Assembly: GCF_046630445.1 (NCBI RefSeq)
Contig: NC_092341.1
Coordinates: 8,927,501-8,991,500, forward strand
Length of the DNA stretch: 64,000 bases
Direction: 5' to 3'
Origin: Rutidosis leptorrhynchoides
Lineage: Eukaryota; Streptophyta; Magnoliopsida; Asterales; Asteraceae
Shown: positions 1 through 12,674 of the stretch, one piece after another
Position numbering within the stretch: position 1 is the first letter of the stretch
Layout: every line of letters starts with the position of its first letter
Made by a program: the position numbers and the translations under genes
Notes under the pieces: model-generated
Told to the model about the DNA's origin: nothing
What the model saw: only the letters and a program-made list of their open reading frames with translations
The model's database searches: none

Positions 1-82
1 ATTAATACAAGCAATTTTTACATATATCATAAAGCATAAGCACACTATATTACATATATTACACCACACGAATACAACTATC

Positions 83-697
83 TTATTTCGACTCGCTTGT
101 TTCTTCTTCTTCGGTTTTGGTTCGTTTTGCCAAGTTTCTAGGGATATATGATGTTCCCCTAATAGCAGCCGTAATTTTCCACATTGGTTTAGAAAAACCT
201 GGTGGTTTAGAGGTTCCCGGGTCATTGTTACAACTTAAGGACTTCGGGGGTTGACGATACATATAAAGTTCATCGGGGTTGGAATTAGATTTCTCTATTT
301 TTATGCCCTTTCCCTTATTATTTTCTTTTGCCTTTTTAAATTCAGTTGGGGTAATTTCTATAACATCATCGGAATTCTCGTCGGAATCCGATTCATCGGA
401 GAATTGGTAATCCTCCCAATATTTTGCTTCCTTGGCAGAAACACCATTGACCATAATTAACCTTGGTCGGTTGGTTGAGGATTCTCTTTTACTTAACCGT
501 TTTATTATTTCCCCCACCGGTTCTATTTCTTCTTCCGGTTTCGATTCTTCTTCCGGTTCTGATTCTTCTTCCGGTTCCGACTCTTCTTCCGGTTCCTCTT
601 CGGGAACTTGTGAATCAGTCCACGAATCATTTCAATTTACATTTGACTCTTCATTATTATTAGGTGAGTCAATGGGACTTGTTCTAGCGGTAGACAT
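83..697 (-). pseudogene. First ORF of element E1, acidic, one internal stop
   Basis: An ATG at 697 opens a 205-codon frame ending in TAA at 83. It is interrupted at codon 22 by TGA (634-632), where TGG is the likely parent codon. The first third is a run of glutamate-rich repeats of the EEESEP type (about codons 30-55). The centre has another acidic patch (SDESDSDENSDD) and the end is lysine/threonine/glutamate-rich. I do not recognise a domain; there is no zinc knuckle or capsid-like motif. Its place just after the primer site is the gag position, so a structural or accessory role is an inference. D has an unrelated-looking ORF at the same place (54356-54913). Confidence 0.6.
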
Positions 698-892
698 CTA
701 TCACATAATATCAAACACGTTAAGAGATTAATATATCACATAATATTCATATGTTAAAAATATATAGTTTCCAACAAAAATGTTAAGCAATCATTTTTAA
801 AGAAAACACGGTCGAAGTCCAGACTCACTAATGCATCCTAACAAACTCGATAAGACACACTAATGCAAATTTTCTGGTTCTCTAAGACCAAC

Positions 893-904
893 GCTCGGAT
901 ACCA
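893..904 (-). other. Primer binding site of E1, initiator-Met tRNA type, one mismatch
   Basis: On the minus strand this reads TGGTATCCGAGC. The usual plant initiator-Met primer site is TGGTATCAGAGC, which D and G carry exactly or nearly so. The CpG-creating difference could be a mutation in this copy. Confidence 0.75.
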
Positions 905-906
905 AC

Positions 907-3900
907 TGAAATGTCCCGTTCTTATTGATTAAAAACGTTCCATATTAATTGATTTCGTTGCGAGGTTTTGACCTCTATATGAGACGTTTTTCAAAGACTG
1001 CATTCATTTTAAAACAAACCATAACCTTTATTTCATCAATAAAGGTTTAAAAAGCTTTACGTAGATTATCAAATAATGATAATCTAAAATATCCTGTTTA
1101 CACACGACCATTACATAATGGTTTACAATACAAATATGTTACAACAAAATAAGTTTATTGAATGCAGTTTTTACTCAATATCATACAAGCATGGACTCCA
1201 AATCTCGTCCTTATTTAAGTATGTGACAGCGAAAGCTCTTAATAATCACCTGAGAATAAACATGCTTAAAACGTCAACAAAAATGTTGGTGAGTTATAGG
1301 TTTAACCTATATATATCATATCATAATAATAGACCACAAGATTTTATATTTCAATACACATCCCATACATAGAGATAAAAATCATTCATATGGTGAACAC
1401 CTGGTAACCGACATTAACAAGATGCATATATAAGAATATCCCCATCATTCCGGGACACCCTTCGGATATTATATAAATTTCGAAGTACTAAAGCATCCGG
1501 TACTTTGGATGGGGTTTGTTAGGCCCAATAGATCTATCTTTAGGATTCGCGTCAATTAGGGTGTCTGTTCCCTAATTCTTAGATTACCAAACTTAATAAA
1601 AAGGGGCATATTCGATTTCGATAATTCAACCATAGAATGTAGTTTCACGTACTTGTGTCTATTTTGTAAATCATTTATAAAACCTGCATGTATTCTCATC
1701 CCAAAAATATTAGATTTTAAAAGTGGGACTATAACTCACTTTCACAGATTTTTACTTCGTCGGGAAGTAAGACTTGGCCACTGGTTGATTCACGAACCTA
1801 TAACAATATATACATATATATCAAAGTATGTTCAAAATATATTTACAACACTTTTAATATATTTTGATGTTTTAAGTTTATTAAGTCAGCTGTCCTCGTT
1901 AGTAACCTACAACTAGTTGTCCACAGTTAGATGTACAGAAATAAATCGATAAATATTATCTTGAATCAATCCACGACCCAGTGTATACGTATCTCAGTAT
2001 TGATCACAACTCAAACTTTATATATTTTGGAATCAACCTCAACCCTGTATAGCTAACTCCAACATTCACATATAGAGTGTCTATGGTTGTTCCGAAATAT
2101 ATATAGATGCGTCGACATGATAGGTCGAAACATTGTATACGTGTCTATGGTATCTCAAGATTACATAATATACAATACAAGTTGATTAAGTTATGGTTGG
2201 AATAGATTTGTTACCAATTTTCACGTAGCTAAAATGAGAAAAATTATCCAATCTTGTTTTACCCATAACTTCTTCATTTTAAATCCATTTTGAGTGAATC
2301 AAATTGCTATGGTTTCATATTGAACTATATTTTATGAATCTAAACAGAAAAAGTATAGGTTTATAGTCGGAAAAATAAGTTACAAGTCATTTTTGTAAAG
2401 GTAGTCATTTCAGTCGAAAGAACGACGTCTAGATGACCATTTTAGAAAACATACTTCCACTTTGAGTTTAACCATAATTTTTGGATATAGTTTCATGTTC
2501 ATAATAAAAATCATTTTCTCAGAATAACAACTTTTAAATCAAAGTTTATCATAGTTTTTAATTAACTAACCTAAAACAGCCCGCGGTGTTACTACGACGG
2601 CGTAAATCCGGTTTTACGGTGTTTTTCGTGTTTCCAGGTTTTAAATCATTAAGTTAGCATATCATATAGATATAGAACATGTGTTTAGTTGATTTTAAAA
2701 GTCAAGTTAGAAGGATTAACTTTTGTTTGCGAACAAGTTTAGAATTAACTAAACTATGTTCTAGTGATTACAAGTTTAAACCTTCGAATAAGATAGTTTT
2801 ATATATATGAATCGAATGATGTTATGAACATCATTACTACCTCAAGTTTAGTAGGTAAACCTACTGGAAGTGACAAGAAATGATCTAGCTTCAAAGGATC
2901 TTGGATGGCTTGAAAGTTCTTGAAGTAGGATCATGACACAAAAACAAGTTCAAGTAAGATCATCACTTGAAATAAGATTGTTATAGTTATAGAAATTGAA
3001 CCAAAGTTTGAATATGATTATTACCTTGTATTAGAATGATAACCTACTATAAGAAACAAAGATTTCTTGAGGTTGGATGATCACCTTACAAGATTGGAAG
3101 TGAGCTAGCAAACTTGAAAGTATTCTTGATTTTATGAAACTAGAACTTTTGGAATTTATGAAGAACACTTAGAACTTGAAGATAGAATTTGAGAGAGATC
3201 AATTAGATGAAGAAAATTGAAGAATGAAAGTGTTTGTAGGTGTTTTTGGTCGTTGGTGTATGGATTAGATATAAAGGATATGTAATTTTGTTTTCATGTA
3301 AATAAGTCATGAATGATTACTCATATTTTTGTAATTTTATGAGATATTTCATGCTAGTTGCCAAATGATGGTTCCCACATGTGTTAGGTGACTCACATGG
3401 GCTGCTAAGAGCTGATCATTGGAGTGTATATACCAATAGTACATACATCTAAAAGCTGTGTATTGTACGAGTACGAATACGGGTGCATACGAGTAGAATT
3501 GTTGATGAAACTGAACGAGGATGTAATTGTAAGCATTTTTGTTAAGTAGAAGTATTTTGATAAGTGTATTGAAGTCTTTCAAAAGTGTATAAATACATAT
3601 TAAAACACTACATGTATATACATTTTAACTGAGTCGTTAAGTCATCGTTAGTCGTTACATGTAAGTGTTGTTTTGAAACCTTTAGGTTAACGATCTTGTT
3701 AAATGTTGTTAACCCAATGTTTATAATATCAAATGAGATTTTAAATTATTATATTATCATGATATTATCATGTATGAATATCTCTTAATATGATATATAT
3801 ACATTAAATGTCTTTACAACGATAATCGTTACATATATGTCTCGTTTAAAAATCATTAAGTTAGTAGTCTTGTTTTTACATATGTAGTTCATTGTTAATA

Positions 3901-3936
3901 TACTTAATGATATGTTTACTTATCATAGTATCATGT

Positions 3937-4005
<69 letters not shown>

Positions 4006-4208
4006 ATATATATGTCATCATATAGTTTTTACAAGTTTTAACGTTCGTGAATCACCGGTCAACTTGGGTGGTCAATTGTCTATATGAAACATATTTCAAT
4101 TAATCAAGTCTTAACAAGTTTGATTGCTTAACATGTTGGAAACATTTAATCATGTAAATATCAATCTCAATTAATATATATAAACATGGAAAAGTTCGGG
4201 TCACTACA
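907..4208 (-). repeat. 5' LTR of element E1 (about 3.3 kb)
   Basis: The LTR runs (minus strand) from TGTAGTGACC at 4208 to CGGGACATTTCA at 907, giving TG...CA ends, and is followed after one dinucleotide-like spacer by the primer site. It is AT-rich and non-coding; the small ORFs in it look accidental. It contains a (TA)n tract near its 5' end. The boundary at 907 rests on analogy with element D, where the LTR ends the same distance from the primer site. Confidence 0.8.
3940..4003. repeat. (TA)n microsatellite in E1 LTR
   Basis: About 64 bp of uninterrupted TA lie some 200 bp inside the 5' end of the LTR. Element D has a TA tract at the comparable position of its LTRs. Confidence 0.95.
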
Positions 4209-6187
4209 GAGAGTTCTTCCATTTTCTTTCTATTTGAGATTAGATCTTTCAAGAATTTAGCATATATAGGCATTCCTGAAATTACATCAATGAAAGGAAG
4301 ATTTACATTTATCTGTTTAAACATATCCAAAAATTTGGATTGCTCGGCTTCAAGTTTCTCTTTCTTCATTTTACTCGGGTAAGGAAGTGGTGGTTGGTAT
4401 GGTTTAACATAAGGTTTTGCATTAACTGTGTTATCTTCATTAACCTTTTCAACTACCGTTTCTTTTTCCTTATCTTGATCAGGTTGTGGTTCTTGTGGAG
4501 TAGGAATAGCTTCCTCAGAAATTACAGGTATTTCAGGTGGTTTAAGTGTTGTACCACTTCTTGTGGTAATGGCTTTAGCAGTTTCATTTCGGGGGTTAGC
4601 ATTTGTATCACTAGGTAAACTTCTCGGTTTTCTTTCACCTATTAACCTTGCTAGGTTACTTACTTCTTGTTCCAAGTTTTGAATAGAAGCTTGTTGATTT
4701 CTAAATGCTTGAGCATTTTATTCATTCGTTTGTTTTTGAGATGTGAAAAACTGCGTTTGAGTTTCAACTAGCTTCGTCATCATATCTTCTAAATTCGGCT
4801 TTTTATCATCGGGTTACGGTGGTTTGTTTTGAAAATTAGGTCTTTGCTGATTGTAAGTATTATTGGATACTTGTTGATTACTAGGACCTTGTTGGTTGTT
4901 GTATGGAACATTTCGATTATAATTCTGGTTTTGATTGTAAATCGGTCTTGGCGGTTGATAATTATTCTGATAATTATTTCCAGGCCTTTGGTTTATGTAT
5001 GAAATATTCTCTCTTTGTTCCATTGTTAATTCAATACTGAGACAATCTTTTGTCAAATGTGGTCCTCCACACTGCTCACAACTAATTCGTATTGAGTGGA
5101 TATCTTTAGTCATCTTTTCCATTCGTCTCTCGACAGCATCTATCTTTGCAGAAATGGAATCTAAGTCATGGCTAGAATCGGCTCTAGCTGCTTTAGATGA
5201 TCTAATGATATCTTTTTCTTGATGCCACTCATGTGAGTGGGAAGCAGTGTTATCAATAATTTTGTAAGCATCAGTTTCAATTTTCCTCATAATAGAACCA
5301 CCAGCTGCTATATCGATGTCTTTCCTTGTAGTGATGTCGCATCGTTGGTAGAATATTTGTACTATTTGACAAGTATCTAAACCATGTTGCGGACATCCTC
5401 TCAATAACTTTCCAAATCTTGTCCACGCCTCATATAGAGTTTCATTCGGCTTCTGTGTGAACGTAACAATTTCTCCTTGAAGTCTTACGACTTTAGATGT
5501 CGGAAAGAATTGTTTAAGAAATTTTTCAACTAAAACGTCCCATGTATCAATCGCCCCTTCAGGTAACGATTCCAACCAATCTTTGGCTTCTCCCTTTAAA
5601 GTCCAGGGAAATAACATGAGATATATCTGTTCATCCTCAACTTCTTTTATTTTAAATAGTGTGCAGATCCTATTAAAGGTACGAAGATGTTCATTTGGAT
5701 CTTCCTTCGGCGCACCACTAAATTGGCATTGATTAGTCACCATGTGTAGAATTTGTCCTTTGATTTCATAATCTGGTGCATTAATGTCTGGATGAGCAAT
5801 TGCATGACCTTGGCCAGTGCGTTTAGCTCGCATTCGGTCTTCCATACTTAGAGGTTCCAGATTCTCCATAATTGAATTTGTTGAATCTGAATCACTAGAG
5901 GATTCTGATTTAATGGTTCGTTCCTCAACAATCTCTGTTTGAATGATTGGTGGTTCCGGAGGAAAAATTAATGGTTCAGGATCTATGAATTGTCCCTGAA
6001 TATTCTCCGGATTCTCAATTGTGAGGTTGGGTTCAAAAAATGGATTATCGGAAATTTGAATTGGAGTACTTGGTCGACTCGATGACGATTCTAAAGAAAA
6101 ATCAACGGCGGTAATATTAGCTAGATGTCTTGATCGAGTTACAGGTGGTGAACGTACAAAAGGTGGTGAACGTCTTGCTCGGTGCAT
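4209..6187 (-). pseudogene. gag (5' part of gag-pol) of Athila-type A, broken
   Basis: The frame starts at ATG 6187 with the same arginine- and proline-rich start as copies B and C. The retrotransposon gag capsid-like domain (FSGAPKEDPNEHLRTF through DWLESLPEGAIDTW) lies at about 5760-5500. A CCHC-like knuckle (CEQCGGPHLTKDC) follows near 5070. Two nonsense codons, both CAA to TAA, lie near 4815 and 4720. The frame then runs into E1 at 4208. Only the 5' part of the polyprotein is present, so this copy cannot make enzymes from this window. Confidence 0.85.
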
Positions 6188-7166
6188 TCACTGAATATCC
6201 TATTAGTTTTTAAAAGGAAAGAAAAATTATATAAGTTATCCAATTAATAGACTTTTCTGATTTTGCCCACATTTCGAATAGCCAAAAGATGCAGCAGAGG
6301 GGCAGGATTCGTTTGGTCTCAATATAATTGAGTACTGTTTGGCTCCAATAACCCGGTCCACGTACAAATCCAACTATTACTACGAACCAGAAAATTTTGA
6401 TGTCTATCAATTTAACCACTTAAAATAAATTTTCGTAATTTAAAGAAATTTAGATAAGAAGTAGAATAAAAATCTATGTCCTAAAAACTAGAATGGCGAG
6501 AAATAAGAAAGAAAAAGAACGCGTCGAAAAAGGTCGAAAAAGAAAAGGGTTGAAAAATAAAAGGCGTCGAAAAATAAGAAAGAAAAAGAGTGACTATAAA
6601 ACTTTAAAACACTCGACTAACCCAACCTTATTACTATTACTAACTTAAAATTAAAATTGCAAATTGAGATTACTAATTGGAGTGATAATTGATACATAGG
6701 TAAAAGGCGTCAAAAAATAAAAATAAGAAAGTAGCGCGTTGAACGGCGTCGCAAAATTCTAAAGCACCTAAATCTTAGTCTAAGGAATAAGCACTTAAGG
6801 GATTTTACGGCAAGACCTAAAAATCTAAAAATAAAAATAACTATGGCAAAAACTATATCTTAAAACTAAAAACGAGCGAAAAATACAAAAGTTACGCTAA
6901 AAACAAATAAAAAAGGGACAAAATATAAAAATATACTAAAAGTTGTAAAAAGTACAATTTTTATAAAAATATTATTTTTATATTATTTATTTTATAAAAT
7001 TATTAATTTTATAATTTATTAAAACTAATTAAACTTTAAAATACAAAATAAATAATAAAACTAAACTAATTATTATAATATATAACCCTAATTAGGGTTA
7101 AAGTATAATAATAAATAATTTTATGTAATTAATGCAGTACTAGGGTAAATTGTGGCGTGTCAGATG

Positions 7167-7219
7167 ATCTCATGCGATCGCATGAGATTTTGCCTTCGGG
7201 CTCATGCGATCGCATGAGC
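7167..7219. promoter_or_regulatory. Pair of perfect palindromes built on CATGCGATCGCATG in A leader
   Basis: Two copies of the 14-bp palindrome CATGCGATCGCATG sit at 7171-7184 and 7203-7216. The arms extend to 22 bp (ATCT...AGAT) and 20 bp (GCT...AGC) of perfect self-complementarity. The extensions differ between the two copies but each remains complementary. Centres are 32 bp apart. Function is unknown. Confidence 0.9.
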
Positions 7220-7314
7220 TGAGTTTTTGGGCCAGGTTACGGGCTGCTACAATAGCAGGCCCGAGAGTTTATTTTTTTTCTGTTTTAAATTCTGTTTTAA
7301 ATATTTATATAATA

Positions 7315-7572
7315 CTCCCTCCGTCTCATCTTAAGTGTCCACTGTTGACTTTTCAAAGTCTTTCTTTGTCAACTTTGATCGTAAATATTTTTCATTTATG
7401 CTATATAATAATTGATGATACTTATATGAATAAATTGAGTTTTAAATGTGTTTTCATTCCATATAATTTTTATCAAGTATTATATAACACAAATAAAAGT
7501 ATTTACGGTCAAAGTTGACAAAGAAAGACTTTGAAAACTCAACAGTGGACACTTAAGATGGGACGGAGGGAG
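7315..7572. mobile_element. Stowaway-type MITE in the leader of A
   Basis: The 258-bp element has near-perfect terminal inverted repeats starting CTCCCTCCGTC, with long complementary arms (GTGTCCACTGTTGA and its complement at the other end). It is flanked by TA at 7313-7314 and 7573-7574, the Tc1/mariner target duplication. It has no coding capacity and is absent from the leaders of B and C. Confidence 0.93.
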
Positions 7573-7825
7573 TATATAATATAATTACAAAATATTTAAA
7601 TAAAATTTATATTTTTACAAACTAAAATAAAAATAAAGAAACTTTATAAAACTTATATATTTAACAAACTCTTAAAAATATTTATATTTTTGTTTTTCTT
7701 TTTATATTTTTGAATATTTAAAACGTATTTTTACAAAAGTGTATTTTAATAAAAGTAAACTAGAAATAAAAATCTTTTTTTTATATATATAGCGTTGCGC
7801 TTCCGGCTTTTAAGCTAGATTTGAT

Positions 7826-7843
7826 TCCCCGGCAGCGGCGCCA
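7826..7843 (-). other. Primer binding site of A, tRNA-Asp type
   Basis: On the minus strand this reads TGGCGCCGCTGCCGGGGA. It matches the tRNA-Asp-type primer site known for Athila elements except at one central position. The same variant is present in B and C. Confidence 0.9.
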
Positions 7844-7851
7844 AAAATACT

Positions 7852-8602
7852 TGATAGTTAAAGCTAAGGGGTATAAAATACTATTAAATTTTACAAGAAA
7901 AACTATTAAATACGATACAATTTTACACAAGATATTTATTTATTTATAGAATGGATATACTTAAACCTTGCTACAACACTTATAGGCAGTGTACCTAATC
8001 GTACAGTAGTGTAGTTTTTAGTAAGTCTGGTTCGTTTCACAGGGAAAAATCTTTAAACAAAGCTTAACGCTATATTATTTTTATAAAAGGGGGTTTTTAC
8101 CGTTTAATGACTGGTTTGTCGATTTTAAAACTTTAGTCGCAGTTAAAACCTAATGTAAAATATTAAATAAATAAAAGACTTAATTTAAAGCGTAAAGTAA
8201 ATAACGATAATGAAATTGCGATAAATAAAAGTGTGATAAAATAAGCTTGCGATAATTAAATAGTACGATAATTAAAAGTGCAATTAAATACAATAACAAT
8301 AAATAAAAGTGCGATAATTAGAAGTGCAATTAAATATAAAATAAAGGAAATTAAATATGAAATAAAATAATTATGCTTATTTAAACTTCCGTAATCATGA
8401 TGTTTGACGTGTTGATTTTAGTTTTATGCCCATAGGATAATTGTCCTTTGTCCTGGATTATTTAATATGTCCGTCTGGTTTTGTCCATAACAGTCCATCA
8501 GTCATAAATATAAAGTGCGAGTGTCCTCGTCAAATTATCCTTATACCCGAAGTTAAATATTCCAACTAATTGGGGACTTAAACTGTAACAAGATTTTAAT
8601 AC
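7852..8602 (-). repeat. 5' LTR of A, inner segment
   Basis: This is the LTR end adjoining the primer site. It breaks at 8602, where element B begins, and resumes at 25689 after the AATAC duplication. The first 40 bp diverge from the LTRs of B and C more than the rest does. Confidence 0.88.
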
Positions 8603-10596
8603 TGATGTCGTGCGAGGTGTATATAAAATAGCTTTATATTTTACAAGGAAATACTATTAAATACGATACAATTTTTCACAAGATATTTATTTATTTATAG
8701 AATGGATATACTTAAACGTTGCTACAACACTTATAGGCAGTGTACCTAATCGTACAGTAGTGTAGTTTTTAGTAAGTCCGGTTCGTTCCACAGGGAAAAT
8801 CTTTAAACAAAGCTTAACGCTATATTAGTTTACTTTTATAAAAATACAAATATATATATAAGTAATATTATTATTATAAAGGGGGGTTTTTACCGTTTAA
8901 TGACCGGTTTGTCAATTTTAAAACTTTAGTCGCAGTTAAAACCAAATGTAAAATAATAAATAAATACAAGACTTAATTTAAAGCGTAAAGTAATTAACGA
9001 TAATGAAATTGCGATAAATGAAAGTGCGATAAAATAAACTTGCGATAATTAAAAAGTACGATAATTAAAAGTGTAATTAAATACAATAACAATAAAAATG
9101 CGATAATTAGAAGTGCAATTAAATATAAAATAAAGGAAATTAAATATGAAATAAAAGAATTATGCTTATTTAAACTTCCGTAATCATGATGTTTGACGTG
9201 TTGATTTTAGTTTTATGCCCATGGGTTAATTGTCCTTTGTCCTGGATTATTTAATATGTCCATCTGGTTTTGTCCATAACAGTCCATCAGTCATAAATAT
9301 AAAGTGCAAGTGTCCTCCTCAAATTATCCTTATACCCGAAGTTAAATATTCCAACTAATTGGGGACTTAAACTGTAACAAGATTTTAATACTTTGTTTAA
9401 TAATTACACCAGGATGTCGACTGAGTGTAACCCAAGGTTTTAATACTTTGTTAACAATTATGCCAAGTGTCCTTGTACATAATTTCACCCCTGTTTTAAT
9501 TATTCTAGTGGCTATTAATCCATTCCCGTGCCCGGTTAAATGAACGATTATTCGTACATATAAATACCCCGCCCATCGTGTCCGATCGAGTGTATATGGT
9601 TATTTATAGGGACGTCCAATTGTAAATCTTTATATTAACATTAACAAACTATCATTTAGTTAAACAAATATAAAGCCCATTAATAGCCCATAGTCTAATT
9701 TCCACAAGTGTCGTTCTTTTGTCCAAACCCCAATTATGGTACAAAGCCCAATTACCCAATTTTAGTAATTAGCCCAACATCATGATTACTTCGTTTTAAA
9801 TAAGCATAATAATAACTTAGCTACGAGACATTAAATTAAAAAGGTTGAACATAACTTACAATGATTAAAAATAGCGTAGCGTTACACGGACAGAATTTTG
9901 ACTTACACCCTTACAACATTCGCTAACATACCCTTATTATTAGAAATTAAAATTAAAATTAAAATATAAATATAAATTATAAATATAAATATTACGTATA
10001 TAGATATAGAGAGATTGATATATTGGATTTTTTTACGATCAGAATGCGCGAGCTTTATAGGCAATTTCAACATTTGGGGCTCCGCGACTCGCGGCAATTT
10101 TTGTCTTCAAACTCCACGAGTCGCGGAGTTTGATTTTCCAGCTCACCAACTTTGGAGTCTTTCTTTGCCGACGAATTTTTAATATATTATAATATTTAAA
10201 TAATTATAAGAATTATTTAAATATTATATTATATTTATGTGCATAGTTGACTCGTAATTTTTAGTCCGTTGCGTCGAGCGTTGAGAGTTGACTCTGGTCC
10301 TGGTTCCGGATTTTTGAACGTCCTTGCGTACAATTTAATATCTTGTACTTTGCGTTTTGAATCTTGTACTCTTGTAATTTCGAGACGTTTCTTATCAATA
10401 ATTGGAACCTCTTTGATTGTATTTTGTACTTTTGAGCTTTTTGGTCGTTTGCGTCTTCAATTCGTCGAATCTGTCTTTTGTCTTCACCTTTTAATATTTA
10501 AACGAATATCACTTGTAAATAGAACAATTGCAACTAAAAGCTTGTCTTTCTTGAGGAATAATGCTATGAAATATATGTTCGTTTTTAGCATTATCA
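8603..10596 (-). repeat. 3' LTR of element B
   Basis: 1994 bp with TG...CA ends (minus strand TGATAATGC to GACATCA). It matches the 5' LTR at 23695-25683 almost throughout. It includes several TTATCGCA-like repeats near 9000-9125 and a promoter region with paired palindromes and TATA near 10053-10132. Confidence 0.95.
10053..10132 (-). promoter_or_regulatory. B 3' LTR promoter: two palindromes and TATA box
   Basis: CCGCGACTCGCGG at 10082-10094 and a 25-bp imperfect palindrome centred at 10120 (one A for G) are 32 bp apart centre to centre. On the minus strand TATAAAG follows at 10059-10053, about 29 bp beyond the nearer centre. The 5' LTR has the same arrangement. Confidence 0.7.
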
Positions 10597-10614
10597 AATA
10601 TTCCCACACTTGAG
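10597..10614 (-). other. Polypurine tract of element B
   Basis: On the minus strand CTCAAGTGTGGGAATATT abuts the LTR start TGATAATGC. Copy C has CAAGTATGGGAATATT in the same place. The AAGTGTGGG core recurs three more times inside the element. Confidence 0.8.
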
Positions 10615-12674
10615 CGTTGCTTGTCCTCAAGCAATATAGTCTTGAAATACTAGAATCACTTCTTTATTCTTCATACTTTGTACATCAGTGATTTCTATAC
10701 GGCGGTATAAACAATGGTAGTAACGATATGGTTTACAGTCCCACATGACTATAAAAATTTAGATCCATTAAGAAAATTGGATCTTTATGAAAACATTTGA
10801 TCTTTTGAAAATTAAATCTAGTTTTTACCCTAGATAAGTTTTCCGGAATAACCCTTCACCGGTGTTTGCAAATTATTTTTGTGGGTTTGGTGGGTTTCAG
10901 ATTTGAAAATTTTAGCTCAAAACTTGCGGTTTTGTGTCACCCACTTGCTAACCTTGTATTAGGAAAGCAACACGTCCAGTTTACTTGTCCCGTATATTAC
11001 CTTTCGGTAAACTACCGTCCGGTTGTAAAGGAAAGCGTTGAACAAGCAACTGTTAAGGCAATGTCCCCTGACATGCTTTTAATTATGGTCTATAACGTGT
11101 CGGACGCAATTACTATCCTTTGTAGGAGCAATAGTAAAGCTCACCCTTATGATTTTTCGGTCTGGCACAAGGTCCTGTCTTTGACCATGCTATGCAACCA
11201 CCGTTCTTACGGTTGACACCCGATTTGGTTCAGGTGACCTAATGAATTCCAGGTGAATTCCTTGGATTTTACGTTCAATGGTAATGAACGCATTGAAAAT
11301 GGGTTTGTAGAAAACAAAACGGTTTGTAATTTTGATCAAAATATTTTCTCGTCAGACTCGAGTTTAGATATCATTGAATTCCATGAGTTTGTAATTCTCA
11401 ATATTTAAGGTCAATCTCAAGGATTGAGTAATATCAGGCTTAAAAGCTGATTTTTGATTTTTTTTTAAGGAGATTATCCTTTCTGGGGATCTGATTCATT
11501 AGTCTTATCCAGCTAATTTGCACGGTACCCCCCATTGTACGAGATAAATCCTTCTCATGGTTAGGATAAATCTGACCACTTGGTGACCCTGTTTAATGCT
11601 GAGGTTCGTGGATTTCCTGCTGATTTTAGTGATGACTTTTCTAGATTTTTCGTCAACCTACAGCTGGTCTGGACGACAACTTCTTGACCTAAATCAAGAA
11701 GCGCGTTTCTTTTTCGGAAGACTTTACTTCCTTTTAATGATGGAATTGATTCATCGTGTAGATCCATCTCTTCATTTCTTTCATCGGGTAAAACAGTTTA
11801 GTTTAGTCCAAAGCAAAAGTATTTTCAGTTATTTGTTACAGAAATATGTGACATATGTTTAAGATAACTTGGTAATTTTTCCCACACTTGGCTTTTATTT
11901 TCCTTTTTATTGTCCTTTATTCCATTTTAAATGAATTCTAACATTTTGGTTTATTTCTCAATTTATGTCCTTTCCAAGGTAACAATAATTTCGGTGTTAA
12001 CACCTAGTTTTATCGTTCATAAATATGTATAAACATGATTTTGAGTTCATTTAATTGAAAATTTTGAAAATTTTTACTAGAATTGGGTAGTCAGTATATA
12101 AGACTAGGGCTGTTCTTTATTATCAGAGAGCACTAGGTTCTAATACAACTACTGCTTTACTAGTATTTTTAATGGTAACCAAGTGTTTAAGATAAAAATT
12201 TTAAAAATCCGAAAGAATTTAACCCCTTCCCACACTTAAGATCTTGTAATGCCCTCATTTGCAAGAAATCAGTAACAATTTAAATTATTGAGGGTGATTT
12301 GTGTGAAAATGATTAAATTTTACCAAAGTTTCCAAACATATTGGCGTTTGTTTGCTGAATGATAAATGGTGCATATCATTTGTTCATTCCGTCTTGTTGT
12401 TATATCACATTTATTTTGCATCTTGTCGTCAAAATTAGTTGCTTTTGCTGAACTTAATGTCAGTCTTTGAAAATGCGTTGTTTTACCCTGTTGTGTACAT
12501 AAGATAAACTGCAAACATATATACATATTTTTGAAGTTTGGTATATTACCCCACATTCAAAAATTATTAAAATCTAATAATAAAAGTTAGAAAATTATAA
12601 AAACTATTACAATATTAACATAAGTATTAAATGTATCAACATTACAAATTATAAAATAAATAAAACTAAGTAGA
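10615..12674 (-). other. 3' non-coding region of element B
   Basis: About 2 kb with no convincing ORF in the sense direction. It is closely matched by C at 39690-41415, so it is a conserved part of the family. It holds two more PPT-like motifs (11876-11892 and 12225-12240) and one copy of the AGGT-N6-ACCGAAAT motif (11985-12008), here a GGTGTTAACACC palindrome. The open frames in it run antisense. Confidence 0.6.

Larger units (their letters stand above)
1..4208 (-). mobile_element. LTR retrotransposon E1 (5' LTR, leader, first ORF), nested in Athila-type A; continues off left edge
   Basis: The minus-strand element begins at 4208 with TGTAGTGACCCG and has its primer site at 893-904 and an ORF at 83-697. 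To the right of 4208 the Athila gag of element A resumes in mid-codon context (GAGAGTTC, matching copy B near 20092), so E1 is inserted in A's gag. The other LTR and the left copy of the target duplication are outside the window. The LTR end and leader resemble those of element D (for example the shared stretch around 820-900 and 55220-55310), so E1 and D are sister families. No polymerase domain is visible, but most of the interior is missing from view. Confidence 0.85.
6188..7825 (-). other. Untranslated leader of Athila-type A
   Basis: This is AT-rich sequence between primer site and gag, homologous to the leaders of B (22071-23666) and C (31071-32561). The 230 bp just before gag (6188-6419) are the most conserved part and stay open in one frame in all copies, but that frame has no ATG. 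The leader contains a paired palindrome (7167-7219) and a Stowaway MITE. Confidence 0.7.

Noticed and set aside
3349..3582. 77-codon frame in E1 LTR
   Set aside because: Short, inside an AT-rich LTR, no motif.
10269..10613. Open frame of about 113 codons antisense to the LTR, present in all Athila-type LTR copies (also 25356-25697, 26530-26763, 29023-29424, 41414-41758)
   Set aside because: It starts with TTG, not ATG, runs opposite to the element, and is kept because the LTR copies are young; one copy is truncated. No motif.
10866..11216. 116-codon frame in the 3' region of B
   Set aside because: Antisense to the element and not open over the same length in C (40934-41161 only).
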